A model generated the notes under the pieces. It saw nothing but the letters and a program-made list of their open reading frames with translations, was not told the origin of the DNA and ran no database searches. A stretch of DNA of 64,000 bases from Cryptomeria japonica (lineage: Eukaryota; Streptophyta; Pinopsida; Cupressales; Cupressaceae). Positions within the stretch are counted from its first letter, which is position 1, and each line of letters starts with the position of its first letter. Below are positions 10,867 to 22,007 of this stretch, piece after piece. The stretch lies in contig NC_081406.1 in assembly GCF_030272615.1 (NCBI RefSeq), positions 239,746,422-239,810,421 of the forward strand. The letters run 5' to 3'. A program made the position numbers and the translations under genes.

Positions 10867-12896
10867 TTTTTTCTTTGTGCACATTGTTATAAAAACCATA
10901 ATTAGGTTACTCCTCACATACTATAAAATCAAAACCGAGTCTAATCTTAAACAGAACTCTTATTAATCCTACTCATGTGAATATAATAAGTTACCAACAT
11001 GAATGAAACCAATCATATAATGTTTGTGTTAATTTATGCATGGGCCTCGCATCCTCCTCCTCTAAGAATGATCTTCCTCCTATAATTCATCAAGAGGTAG
11101 AGGTATGGTTCCATCAAGTGTGAAGAATTTTCCCATGTAAACATAGTCCCCCACATATAATTCTTACCTTATTTGGCCCTTTTTAAATAGAACCTATTTT
11201 TTAAGCATTTTACACCAGTATAGTAAACTCTACCAGGGTCACCTAAGAAAATATTTCTTATCAAAACATATAAAAAACCCTTTGGACTATGAGCCCACCA
11301 TGTGGAGCCTAATAAATGTTTTAGAATTATTCATTTGTTATCGATAATATAGACATTTAAGACTTATGTAGCACAATGCAAATCTCATATGATTAAGGGA
11401 TTATTAAGTAAATTTCATCATAAATAAAACTAGCGATAACTCCAAAATGTTGACACTCTCATGGTTGGCCACCTTTTTTCTATATGTGCATGCATAAATG
11501 CATATATACATATATGTTTTTGTTTTAATAACTTTGTATATTTGATGATAAATGTATACATGCTTTCATGTATATTCATGTTTGGTCATATATATGGTCT
11601 TCCTATACAATGCACAAAAAAAAAATTCAATTTGCCTTCAAAGTATAAAGGCAAAGTGGTAAACACAATGAAATTGTTTTCATGCTCTGTTACACATCTC
11701 TCATGTTCATACCTTCATTTATATGTTGTTTTCTATACATTTTAGTGTGCCTCTGCTAATGAATACTTGCACCTATGCATGATTGTCTACCTGAATCGTA
11801 CCTTTCATATTAAAATGTAACTATCTTTGTATACAAACATATGAATAAATTACATATACATGTGTACATCGAAATACATATTTATGCTATCTCAGAAACA
11901 ATACTTTCTCCATTGCCTTATCAAGAGAAATTGAAACCACCTATTGCCACAAGAACCTATACATTTCAACTACAACTAACCCTTCACTTTGACAACCTGC
12001 ACTGATCGAACTTAACAAACCAAATTTTCTCGAAAAGGAACCAATTTGTTTCTATAACATCCACATATGTCCCTGCTTTTAATATGCACACTACAAACAT
12101 TACTTTTAAAATTATTAGAGGCATAGAGGAGACTCGTTTACAATAGCTATCAAGTAGAATATGGAGGTAAGCAAATAAATGTCTTTAGTACATATTGCAG
12201 TACTGCTTCTTACTACACCTCACTATCTCACTTGCTGAAACACAACTATTCGCGTTACTATACAGGAAATCCTAGCCAATCCAACCCGCACCGACAAATA
12301 TGCCTCATTGCAAGACCCACTTGTAGGAAACAATGGATATTCAGAGATATCCAATGTGTGTAGTGCACAGTTCTCACTTTTTCTTGTGCTCACAAAGGTC
12401 TCTGTTCCTAAGCTCCTTGCTTACAAACACACCAAAAAGAATGCCCACTCATATTTTGATCAAACATCTTGATCTATAGCTTTCCTTTCTATCTAAAGCA
12501 ACTTTTATTTTTTATATTTTTATTCTTTACATTTCCATTTTATGTCTTGTATCCTCCTCTCACTTTGTGTTTTCTACCTTGATTTTCTCTAAATTAGAGC
12601 ATTGTGATTGCTTTGTAGTGATCACATAGTGCCAATTTTCCAAATATAGAATAACAGGTAGAGATGGCTTTGGTCCCATGTGGATATTGCCGTTATAACT
12701 ATTCCACAAAAGATGGGAACATTGTGTCTTTTGCCAAACTTATGCTTGAAATCCATAAGACCAAATTGGTAAAATCTACACTTTTGCATCTACTTCTCCT
12801 CTTATGGAACTCATTTAGGTCACTTCTAGCTTCATGGTATAACTCCTTGACTTTTTCCATGCAAATAATTATGCTTGCCTTTTGCGCCCCTTTCAG
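10867..12896. other. AT-rich non-coding stretch left of the B3 relic
   Basis: No gene supported. The DNA is AT-rich with short ATATAT-type patches around 11490-11560. Small open frames here show no recognisable domain. It is not clearly part of E1 or E3 and probably represents older host sequence, possibly upstream or intronic sequence of the B3 gene relic. Confidence 0.6.
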
Positions 12897-13965
12897 CCAA
12901 TCTAAACAACAAATATGGGATATTGCAAGGCCCAATAGGTGATGAATGGTAGGTCCAATTGCTTGGTACATACAACAAACTCAAATTTCACTATTGTTGG
13001 GATCAATTTGTAACTGATCACAACCTAGAACATGGAGATTTTCTTCTATTCAAATACATACAACATTATTGCTTTAAGGTTATCATCTTCGACAGAACTA
13101 GCTGTGAGAAATTCGTTGCTGTCGATTATGTCCAAAAACATTCCACTGTGAAACGTAGATTGATTCAAATATTTGCACTTGGACTTATCATTGATTTAGT
13201 TTGTAATAGTGAGAATAATAATGAATTTTTAGTTCCCAACAAAAATGCAAAACACAAGCAACCATATTCAAATCATGGTTAGTAAAATTTTCTCTCTTGC
13301 TTTTTTGAAAATAGAAACCCCCTTTATTACTTGCATTTTTCAATTTTCCTATGAATTTCGCCATTATGTTTGGCTCTTTGTTGTTTAGAGTTATTTATCC
13401 ATGGACTTAGCACATAGAGGTCACAATGTTGAAAATAATCTACTTGAAACTGCAACTCTCTTCACATAAGACAAACCTTTTTGTAATGGTTATAAAATGA
13501 TGGAATGTTGATGACCCATTGCTCATCATAAGACCAAATCTTTTGTTTTCTTCCAATATACATATGGTTTAACATTTATACATATATTTAAATTTTGTGA
13601 GATGTCATTTATAGATTTTCTTTCTCTGATCCTATCAGTCCATTGTTTACATTCAATAACATTTTTTTTCACGTTATTTACAATATTTGCAAATGCAAAA
13701 ATTCCCTAAACAATCAACATCCACACTATTATTGCCTTGCCAAAAAACTGAGCTTACCCTATACATCACCAATAGCCTTTCGTGGGATGTGAGGTGCATA
13801 GTTGATAACAACATACTTATTTTCTCTGCCGAATGGAGGCAATTTGTATATGAAAACAACTTAAGTGAGCATGATGTCTACATCTTTGAGCAACATAGTA
13901 GAACTACTTTTCAAGTTCATATCTTCCATGTAAAAAACAAAGGTACATCAATCATACTAGTTTAG
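12897..13965 (+). pseudogene. B3 DNA-binding domain gene relic (REM-like, two B3 domains)
   Basis: Two pieces encode B3 domains, plant-specific DNA-binding modules of transcription factors. The first follows an acceptor-like TTTCAG at 12891-12896 and reads YGILQGPIGDEW, a TAG at 12950-12952, then VQLLGTYNKLKF, WDQFVTDHNLEHGDFLLFKY and FKVIIFDRTSCEK. The second (13687-13940) reads PKQSTSTLLLPCQKTELTL, SLSWDVRCIVD, AEWRQFVYENNLSEHDVYIF and FQVHIFHV. Donor-like G|GTTAGT (about 13278) and AAG|GTACAT (about 13940) suggest exon ends. The W-V-L, DHNLEHGDFL and F-V-IFD pattern is diagnostic. No first exon with the B3 N-terminus or start codon was found. The in-frame stop and the E3 insertion 260 bp downstream indicate a pseudogene, although a third exon could lie beyond E3. 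Confidence 0.8.
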
Positions 13966-14222
13966 GTTACTTCTTAATACATTAATGCATTTATAATTGA
14001 TTCAAACTGCTACATATACTCAATTCCTAACCACCCAAACATTTCCATATGCTTGTAGGGTAGTCCATATAGTGATGTTATGAGGATGGCTAGCCTCTAC
14101 TGTTTTTCTATGCAAAAGACATTTTCTACTATGGAAGTTTCAAATTTTTTGCTCCTTTGACATTATAGGCTCTCAAAAAACTTGACTATACAATTACTAC
14201 TATTATCTATAATGTTTATTAA

Positions 14223-14227
14223 ATACT
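14223..14227. repeat. Target-site duplication of E3, left copy (ATACT)
   Basis: ATACT lies directly before the first TG of the left E3 LTR and again at 29607-29611 directly after the right LTR, 15.4 kb away. Confidence 0.92.
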
Positions 14228-14567
14228 TGTATATGCTGAAAATGGATACAACAATATTGAAAGACTAAATGAATTCAACCACAAAAACCCTAGCCTAACA
14301 ACAACAAAGATCCACCATAACATATGAAAATTACCTAAGACAATGCAAATCAAATGAAATCACAAAGATTATACCATCACATGTCCAATAGGGTTTGGAT
14401 CTCCATTCTTCCTATCTCCATTGATCTTGCTTGATATATTTTCTTTCAGATTTTATATGTGCACAAGAGCTCAACAAAGAATGGAAATGTGGTTGCAAGT
14501 AGGCTTGATCGCATACGAAAGCTTGAGTGCTAAAGTCATCGAGGGTTGATGCTGAAGGAAGCATCTC

Positions 14568-14577
14568 CTTATATAGA
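14568..14577 (-). promoter_or_regulatory. TATA box of the E3 LTR family
   Basis: The minus strand reads TCTATATAAGG, a good plant TATA box. It falls in a roughly 45-base segment that is missing from the 5' LTR copy (around 29338). Confidence 0.6.
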
Positions 14578-14744
14578 AGACACTATAAGAAATGGAGGGA
14601 TACGATTGAGAGGTGTAAAAGGTAAATGGTCGGCTATGATTAGAGGGTAGGTAGAGAAAATAAGAAAATAATGAGAGGGTAGGTAGTGTAGGAATTAAGA
14701 GATGAATGACATGTGTCATGGTCATGGGTAGAAAAGGCTAATGA

Positions 14745-14980
14745 ATTAATTAAATAAATAAATATTTATTTAATTAATAGAAGAAGTGGGATCAATTAAA
14801 TAAATAAAATATTTATTTAATTTAGGAAAAGGGTAATTTAAATAAATAACAGTATTTATTTAAATGAGAAATAAGGCTAGAAGAGGATAAATGAATTAAT
14901 TAAATAAATAAAGATTTATTTAATTAATAGAAGAATTAGGATAAAAATAATTAAATAAATAAAGATATTTATTTAATTAG
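14745..14980. repeat. Array of AT palindromes (potential hairpins) in the E3 LTR
   Basis: Five successive imperfect palindromes of the form AATTAAATAAATAAAnATTTATTTAATT, each about 35 bases, occur at roughly 14745, 14786, 14837, 14893 and 14948. Only two remain in the other LTR (29496-29580). On the minus strand they fill the start of the LTR (U3 side). Confidence 0.85.
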
Positions 14981-14997
14981 ACAAGACAATTTTCTAG

Positions 14998-17900
14998 CTA
15001 CAATATTGGGCTAAAGAATGCAGGCGCTACAATATTGATATGTAGAGCCTTATGGTCCCCAGGGGGAAGGTCATGTTGTATGCCTAGATAGTAAATAAAG
15101 GCTTCATCATTTTGGAATGTGTCAAACTGTCCAGGTCCTTCATGGTCCCAGTCAATAAGTTGGTGGTGAACAAGGGGAAGGCCTTCAATGTTTTTAAAGT
15201 CAATGGGACTAAGGGTGAAGATGCAGTTATATTTAGGTATGTCAAGGTAATTGTCGAGGTCATCGTTGGCACTCTCCTCATTTGTCTCGATTATGAACAA
15301 ATCCAAATTGTCATCACTAGTAGCACATTCCGGGATGGGTGTCCTCATTCTTTTTGATTTCAACCTAGAACCTAGAGGCAAGGACTGTGTGGGATCCTCA
15401 GGGGTTGTTTCTTGACCAATTTTGAATTTTCTGTAAAATTCCTCTTCTTTTGTGGGTTCACCTGGTTCTCTGAATGTTTCAGTGAGTTCATAGTCACTGA
15501 AGGATTTGTCTGAACCCCATTCCCATTCCTTGGAGTCAGTGGAATAATGGTTCTCTTGTTGATCTTTGGCAACCTTGATTTGCAATGTCTCTTCTGCCTT
15601 TTGAGTATTTACTTGAGAAGACATGAAACCAAGTCCTTTTGAGTGTTCCTTTTTAAATGTCAATTCTAGTTGCAAAGGTTCAATGATGCCTTCCTTTCTT
15701 AAGCCCAGAGGACTTTTACCATCATACCCAAATTTCTGTAGGATCTTGAATCCTTTATCATATTTCTCACATGGTATGCTAATGTGATCTTGTGTACCAT
15801 TTTCAAGGTCTTTGTAAAGCATTTTGTATAAGTCTTCTTCTTCCATTTCACCCCATCTTTGGAAGATAGTAGGATCCCATTTGAGTGTAATAATAGATAC
15901 CCATTTAGAAGGATGTGGTCGTCCATATTGTTTTGGTGAGCTCATGACTTGTTGTAAGCAAATGGTTTGATTCAAAGTGTACTCACCCATGCCTTTGTCT
16001 TGATATTTCCCTTTAAGCTCACCTTGTTTTGATGTCGGAGGTTTTAATGATTCAGGGTCAATGTATGCAGAAGAAGGGACAACTTCTCTATTACTTGGAA
16101 TGATTGTCTCAATTTTTGGTCTCAAGTTATTGTAGTATATAAATGGATTAGGATCACCATTAACTGTTATTTCAACTCCATTGTGAGGAAACTTAATGCA
16201 TTGGTAGTATGTAGATGGGAGTACCCTCATCTCATGAATCCAAGGATGTCCTAGCAATATATTGTATGTGAGATCCAGGTCAAGAACTTGACAAACCACA
16301 TCCTTTGTAACCGGTCCAACTCTGAGAGGCAAGGTGACTGTGGCTTTGGATGAACGCTCTTCATCATCATATGCTTTGATGGTAATTTTGTTTGTAGAAT
16401 TCATAGCTTTATTAGAATATCCCAATTGTTTAATAGTGCTCAATGTACAAATTTTTAGACCTTCTTCTCCATCTATCAGGACTCGTTTTATTTGATGTTT
16501 ATGTAGGAAGGCTTCAATATGTAAAAGTGCATTATGTGGTTGGCTCACAGAGGCATTGTCGTCTTCTGTGAATGTAAGGGAGTGTGGAATGGAAAGGTAT
16601 CCCACCATGTCTTGAAACTGGTCCACGTTCATATCAGTAGGGATAGAAGTGTCTCTCAAGATTTTGTCAAGAATGGCTTTATGTGCGGGGGATATACGCA
16701 AAAGCTCTGGAATGGAGATAAGCATGGGTTTCTTCCCCAACTATTCTACAAGGTCATACTCAAGCTTAGTTGATGCGGAAGTTGTGTTTTTAGCTGGAGC
16801 ACCTTGCAAGGTGAATTTACCTCGACAATTTGTAACATTACATTTAGAGGTAGGTTCAGACGAAGATCCAATGCCTTTTAGGACAATCTTGGGTATTTGG
16901 GTAGAATTCTCAGATGTTTTGTCCTTGATGATAATGGTAGAGATGTAATTGTCCATTGAAATATGATTAATAGTTGAATCATAGTTATAGGATGCTTTGG
17001 TATAGTTGGTCTGGTCACCTGTGGCTTTAGCTTTTCCCTTGTCATGTTTTGGGAATGGTTCTTTAAACATTTCATGTTCTTGATTGGATGAGTGTCCCTT
17101 GATCTCAATGTCACCTCTATCAATGAGATATTGTATTATGTTCTTTAGCCGATGACAATTTCCTATTTTATGACCCTTTCTTTTATGAAATTCACAATAT
17201 TCATCATCATTCCATCAATTTGGTTTAACCTTTGGCTCATATGGAGGCAAATTAGGAATTGTTATTATTTTGTTTGCCACTAGCTTCTTGAAAACTGACT
17301 CAAGTGGTTCTCCTAATGGGGTGTACTTCCTTCGTGATTTGGAAGTTGTTTGAGTATTCACTTGATTGTTTGTAGAGCTTGATCCCAAGAAAATAATTTT
17401 AGGTCATACTGTATTGGCATCAACAACAACATCATTGACTGTGTTCTTGTTTTTATTCCAAAATCTTGGCTTCTCTTTTCCTTTAAAGTCCTCTTTGTTT
17501 TCTTTGAATATCTTAATTACTCCTTGTTCAATTAGGACCTTTTCTATTGCCAAACCTTTTTCAATGACATCCTTGAAGGTGGATAAACAAGCTTTTCTTA
17601 GGTCATAACCAATGTCTTTGTTAACATTTTGGGTGAACATCTCTACCATTTGCTTTTGTGGAATTTCGCAAGAGCATCTGCTGGCTAGATTCCTCCATCT
17701 TTGAAAAAATGATGAAAAAGACTCTCCCTCCTTTTGCTTGGTGTTGCACAAAGTAGTGTCTGATATGTCTGTCTCTATGTTGTATGAGAAATGTTGGATA
17801 AATGCCTCTGCTAAGTCACCCCATGACTTAGTTCCAGGTGGGAGTTGGGAGAACCATTTCATAGCTTGATCACCTAAGCTTTGTGGGAATAGTCTCATCA

Positions 17901-19047
17901 AATATGTCTCTTCTGCTGCTACCTCAATGCAAGCTGTGAAAAAATATCTTATATGTGCCTTAGGATTTCCTTTTCCTCTATACTTATCAAACTTAGGTGT
18001 CTTAAAGTATGTAGGAAATGGAGGCATTGGAATGCTTTTGTCAAATGGATAGGGACATATGTCTCTCATTGTGTAAGTTGGCTTCGGTGTATTTATGTTC
18101 TCCATTTTCTTTTGTAAGTCCTTAATTTACTGCTCCAAATTGTTCTTAGGTGGAGATCAACTTCTTGGACCATACCCCATGCCTGAGCCACCGGGTGGAG
18201 GAGGAGCATGTTGCATATATGGATGATATTGATCATACACATGTTCATATGGAGGAGGTCTATAGTGATGTTGTGTATAAGGACCACTTGGTATAGAATC
18301 ATGATGAGGAATGGAATATATGTTTTGTCCATGTATACCATACTCTACCGGCATGTCATGAGTTTTCTCTAATGTGTTGCCCCCAAATTTGACGCGGGGT
18401 TTCCTTATGTCCAAATTTTGATCATGCCTTTGGATATACAATTCCTTTGGTGGTTGGTCCTTAGCATTGGCATGTGAATGAGTATATCTTTCTGCATAAG
18501 ACCTCTATAATGGTTTGCGAAGGGGAGTATCATATGCTTGACCATGTGTATGTGGGACCTCAGGTTTTTGAAACAAAGATGATGGTGATTCAAGCACAAG
18601 ATGTGGTGCTCTATTGCCTCCACTATTAGGCCTCCTTTGGTCCATGTTGGGGTGAGGTTGTTGCAAAGGTCAATTTTTGATTATTTGAGACATGTCAAAA
18701 TCATGAGGAATCTTGGCTCCACTTTGTGCCATCACTTGTAAGAAGTACTGGCTATCTCTCCTCATTATTTCCTCAACCAGTCGATTGAAATGGGGATCCA
18801 TAATGGAGTCTTCTACTTCTACTAAATGTACTAAAATGTTGTCCATACTGTCATTGTGTGTATCATTGTTGTTTTTAGTGTCCATATTCTCAACATTTGG
18901 AATGTTTCTATAGGCATCCATGTTAGGTAATGTAGTATGATCAGAATTGAAGAAGATATCATTGTCATACTCATAAGAACTCATGTTTGCAAAATCTTGA
19001 GCTTCTTTAGCTTCTCTCCTAGATTTTTGGGAATGGGTTTCAACCAT
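14998..19047 (-). pseudogene. gag: E3 Gag-protease polyprotein with G-patch-like domain, no RT
   Basis: One frame of about 1350 codons from ATG at 19047 with several in-frame stops. Order: acidic N-terminal segment starting MVETHSQKSRREAK; a low-complexity Pro/His/Tyr stretch (18600-18150); the Ty3-type Gag capsid domain (about 18060-17560: YPFDKSIPMPPFP, ETYLMRLFPQSL, AMKWFSQLP); YTPLGEPLESV; a CHHC knuckle CEFHKRKGHKIGNC (about 17200-17150); an aspartic protease-like region (HIEAFLHKHQIKRVLIDGEEG, about 16520-16440) where the usual DGGAG is DGEEG; and a G-patch-like GFKILQKFGYDGKSPLGL (about 15760-15700). It ends SPIL at the LTR edge. Protease activity is doubtful and no polymerase follows. 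Confidence 0.87.
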
Positions 19048-19534
19048 GAACTAGGTCTTGACCAAGATGTGTGAGACTAGATGAAAATGGAAAGAGTATG
19101 AAAGACCAAGAGTTGGATGGAATGTAAATGAATCTGAAGTTTACTTGCAATGTCCAAAGTGTAAGCCCAAGTATGTATGTAGTAGAGTAGGTGTGGCTTC
19201 CAAAGAGATGATAGTTTCTCTCGATGAGGTAAGTTGACCTTGACTCTAAGTAAGACCAAATGAGACCCAAAAGTGATAGACCTCGATGAGGGGCCACTTA
19301 GAAAAATGTTGTTGTATGTAGTGTGTTGACAAAGTAAAATAAGGACAAGCAAGTGACCTTTTGACTCAAGTTTAGACAAATGTGAATGTAATGTAAAGCA
19401 ATGATGGACTTTGTGAGACCCAGAAATAGGTTGATTTCTAGATGAAAACCCGGAGAGATAACCTAGGAAGCTCAATAAGTCTGAAACTGACTGTTCTTGT
19501 TTGTGGGACTATAAAAGTTTTTCAATTCTGAACA

Positions 19535-19700
19535 CAGACACGTTTTAATGACACAGACGTGGTTCTATCAGACACAGACACGTTTCTGAGATTTTGTAAA
19601 TGCAATGTTTCTCAAGAGTACACAAACGTGTTTCTGCCCTTCACGGACGTGGTTAGATGACACAAATGTGGTTCTATCAGACACAAATGCATTTCTGAAA
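19535..19700. repeat. Degenerate ACACA(G/A)ACG repeat array in the E3 leader
   Basis: About seven units spaced 14-40 bases: ACACAGACACGTTT, ACACAGACGTGGTT, ACACAGACACGTTTCTG, ACACAAACGTGTTTCTG, TCACGGACGTGG, ACACAAATGTGGTT and ACACAAATGCATTTCTG. The unit also recurs at 28650-28870 in the same leader, with related forms in E5. Confidence 0.75.
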
Positions 19701-19973
19701 ATTGAGTGCAATTTTTCCAATTTGTAAAGTTGTTTGTTGTGACCAAATCTGAATTTCTGACTATTTTCCGTAACAAGAGGACACAATTTTGATGAGGACT
19801 CAATGTTTGCAAGTGTTTAGACTCAAAATGACTCAAATAAAAGTGTGTTGTTTGATGTAAAAATGTTTTGCATACACTTAAAGACACAAAAGACACAAAA
19901 GACACAATGTTTTGGTCTTGAATGTTTGATTGTTCAAAATAAGACAAGCACAATCATTATGGCTGGCCAGGAC

Positions 19974-19978
19974 AATAG
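19974..19978. repeat. Target-site duplication of E4, left copy (AATAG)
   Basis: AATAG precedes the left E4 LTR and recurs at 27768-27772 directly after the right LTR. Confidence 0.92.
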
Positions 19979-21522
19979 TGATAGTTCTGATACTTAATAT
20001 AAGTATAGATCCAATAGCCACCAAGATGAGAGGGGGGTGGGGTGGGGGTGAGGTGAATCATACAAACTTAATCATCCATAAAAACATTAGATTCAACCTT
20101 AGTAACATATATATTAGTCATATAACCAAAAACTATCAAACATGCAAACTCAAAAGCATATGAACAATATAAACCTCATAACACCAGATTAACGTGGAAA
20201 ACCAAATAGGGAAAAACCACTGTGGGATTTTGAACCCACTAAGAAATATACTCTTCTAGATTATGCTCGGTTAAAAGGAAATCCCGTTAAAGATTACAAA
20301 CACATTGCTAGATGTGACCCGGTTAAGGGATTTCCCTCAGATCTATTAGGATCTTCACTTTGTTAGAAGTGACCTTGTCAAAGGATTTCAAACACTCAAT
20401 CAGAATGTCACCTTGCTAGAGGATTTAGATATAAGACTGTTATGTCCACTCGGTTAAGAGATTTCCTGTCACTTTCACAAAATAACAGTAATAAAAATCT
20501 ATCTGCAACTTCACATCTAAAATGCTAAAACAGATTCCTATTTGTTCAATACAATCTAGACATAGAACTAATCTTGTCTATCTGTTGGACATCAATACTC
20601 TGTTACTCTAACAGGTCTTCAAGCTTTTGTGCTCGGTAATCACTATATAGCATCCATGTGCATACACTTGCCTACATACATTGTTTATCAACAGTTTCCT
20701 ATTTATAAACAATCTTCTAACTGCTTAATCTCCTTGATCACATTTCGCATGATCAATCATAGCCATCAGATCTTCAATCTTGTCCAGGTTCAATGTATCT
20801 TTTGATCTAAAAATATTTTACCCAGCCTTGGAACTTGCATATTCACCTTGGAACTTGTGTTAGGGTAATGCAGTTCAATCTGAGCTATAGATCTTCCTAC
20901 CGACTTTCCATTGCCTTAGATTCATTAACAAACTTCTTCCACAGCTTACCAATCATTGATCCACTCCAGCTCATCAACATCTTTCATTAAATATCACATG
21001 TAAACATTTAATGCATTTTGTTATAGCTCGGTTGTAACTTGATGAATAGTAAACTTCACTCAGTAGACATTCTGCCTTCATTAACCGACAGTGATAACCT
21101 TAGGGTTTATCGACTAGGCTCCTTAGGGTTTACCAACTATGTTCTTTGCCTGATAACATAGTATAGTATTAACCTTTACATTTTACAACATATGTATGAT
21201 GTTAAGACAATCTTAAACATCAAGGTCTCATCATTGTCTGACTCGGTAGAGTTGCCCATTGAATAACTTATCCCCTTATTCATCATATTCTTTCCCATGT
21301 CTTTACCGACTTCTTTATAATCTTCATATCATACTTCTCAAGATATGGCAACATCATACTAAATTAGAAAATTAATTTCTTGACATCAATGACAAAATAA
21401 TAATATCAAGATAGTAAAACATCTTTAATCAGTTATGTCCATAATCATCAACAACCTTCTCAATATCCTTATTGAAATGTCAACAATCTTTCATTGTCTA
21501 TAATAATGTAATATTGCCAACA
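19979..21522 (-). repeat. E4 3' LTR (left copy)
   Basis: About 1544 bp. On the minus strand it begins TGTTGGCAATATTACATT and ends CAGAACTATCA. It matches 26256-27767 throughout. A minus-strand TATA sequence GTTTATAAATAGG lies at 20698-20710 and is conserved in the partner (26964-26976). Near its end (20030-20050) it has a longer G-rich run than the partner. Confidence 0.93.
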
Positions 21523-21760
21523 ATCCCCCCCTTTGGCATTGATGATAAAACCAATTGATTTGACCTTTAAAAGATTCGGATTGTTGTGATTCTGAAATGC
21601 TTGAAATGCTCTCCCCCATACATTAGACTTCTCTTTTGTTTTTAGTCTTTATTTCAATCTGTAGTCTTTTCTCAATTCTACATATATTCTCTCAGTCTTC
21701 TCCCCCTTTGTAGGTTTTCTCCCCCTTGGTAGGTCTTCTCCCCCTTTGACAACAATGCCA
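21523..21760 (-). promoter_or_regulatory. E4 polypurine tract region with reiterated purine tracts
   Basis: On the minus strand CAATGCCAAAGGGGGGGAT directly precedes the 3' LTR, as a plus-strand primer tract should. Three further AAAGGGGGAGA-type tracts lie at about 21740, 21722 and 21704, and a GGGGGAGAG at about 21610. The rest of 21523-22007 is untranslated sequence. Confidence 0.75.
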
Positions 21761-22007
21761 AAAAAGAAAAGAACTAAAACATAATTTCTTTCTGTAAGAA
21801 GTTATTTCCTACTATTGTGTATCAACTGAGTCTTGATCAGAGCATTTGACTTCAATTCCTGTTCCCTGTATCATTCTCCGTATTATTAATTTCAGTATTA
21901 CTTCCAATACACTTTCAGAAAAACCATTCTAAAGTGTATCATTCCAACATCAACTCCCTAAAAGATATTCAATAGAGTCATCGAAGTGATGCTTTCACCG
22001 AACTCGG

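Larger units (their letters stand above)
14228..15002 (-). repeat. E3 3' LTR (left copy)
   Basis: About 775 bp, matching 29028-29606 but longer. It has a segment absent from the other copy (around 14538-14582) that includes a minus-strand TATA sequence, plus extra AT palindromes. At the inner edge it reads TGTAGCTAGAAAATTG on the minus strand, against TGTAGACACCTAAAATTG in the right copy, so the inner boundary is uncertain by about 10 bases. The stop codon of the polyprotein (14998-15000) lies inside the LTR. Confidence 0.88.
19048..19978 (-). other. E3 leader, 3' part (untranslated)
   Basis: Sequence between the E4 insertion and the gag start of E3. Short open frames overlap on the minus strand without any known domain. 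The feature of note is the cluster of ACACAGACGTG-like repeats at 19535-19700. Otherwise nothing coding is supported. Confidence 0.65.

Noticed and set aside
12664-12971. Overlapping open frames on both strands just upstream of the first B3 exon
   Set aside because: Both read smoothly (the minus frame contains KVKELYHEARSDLNEF) but I recognise no domain, the plus frame lacks a B3 N-terminus, and start context is not convincing. Not called as a gene.
15084-15357. Small ORFs on both strands within the E3 polyprotein
   Set aside because: Shadows of the acidic C-terminal part of the real frame.
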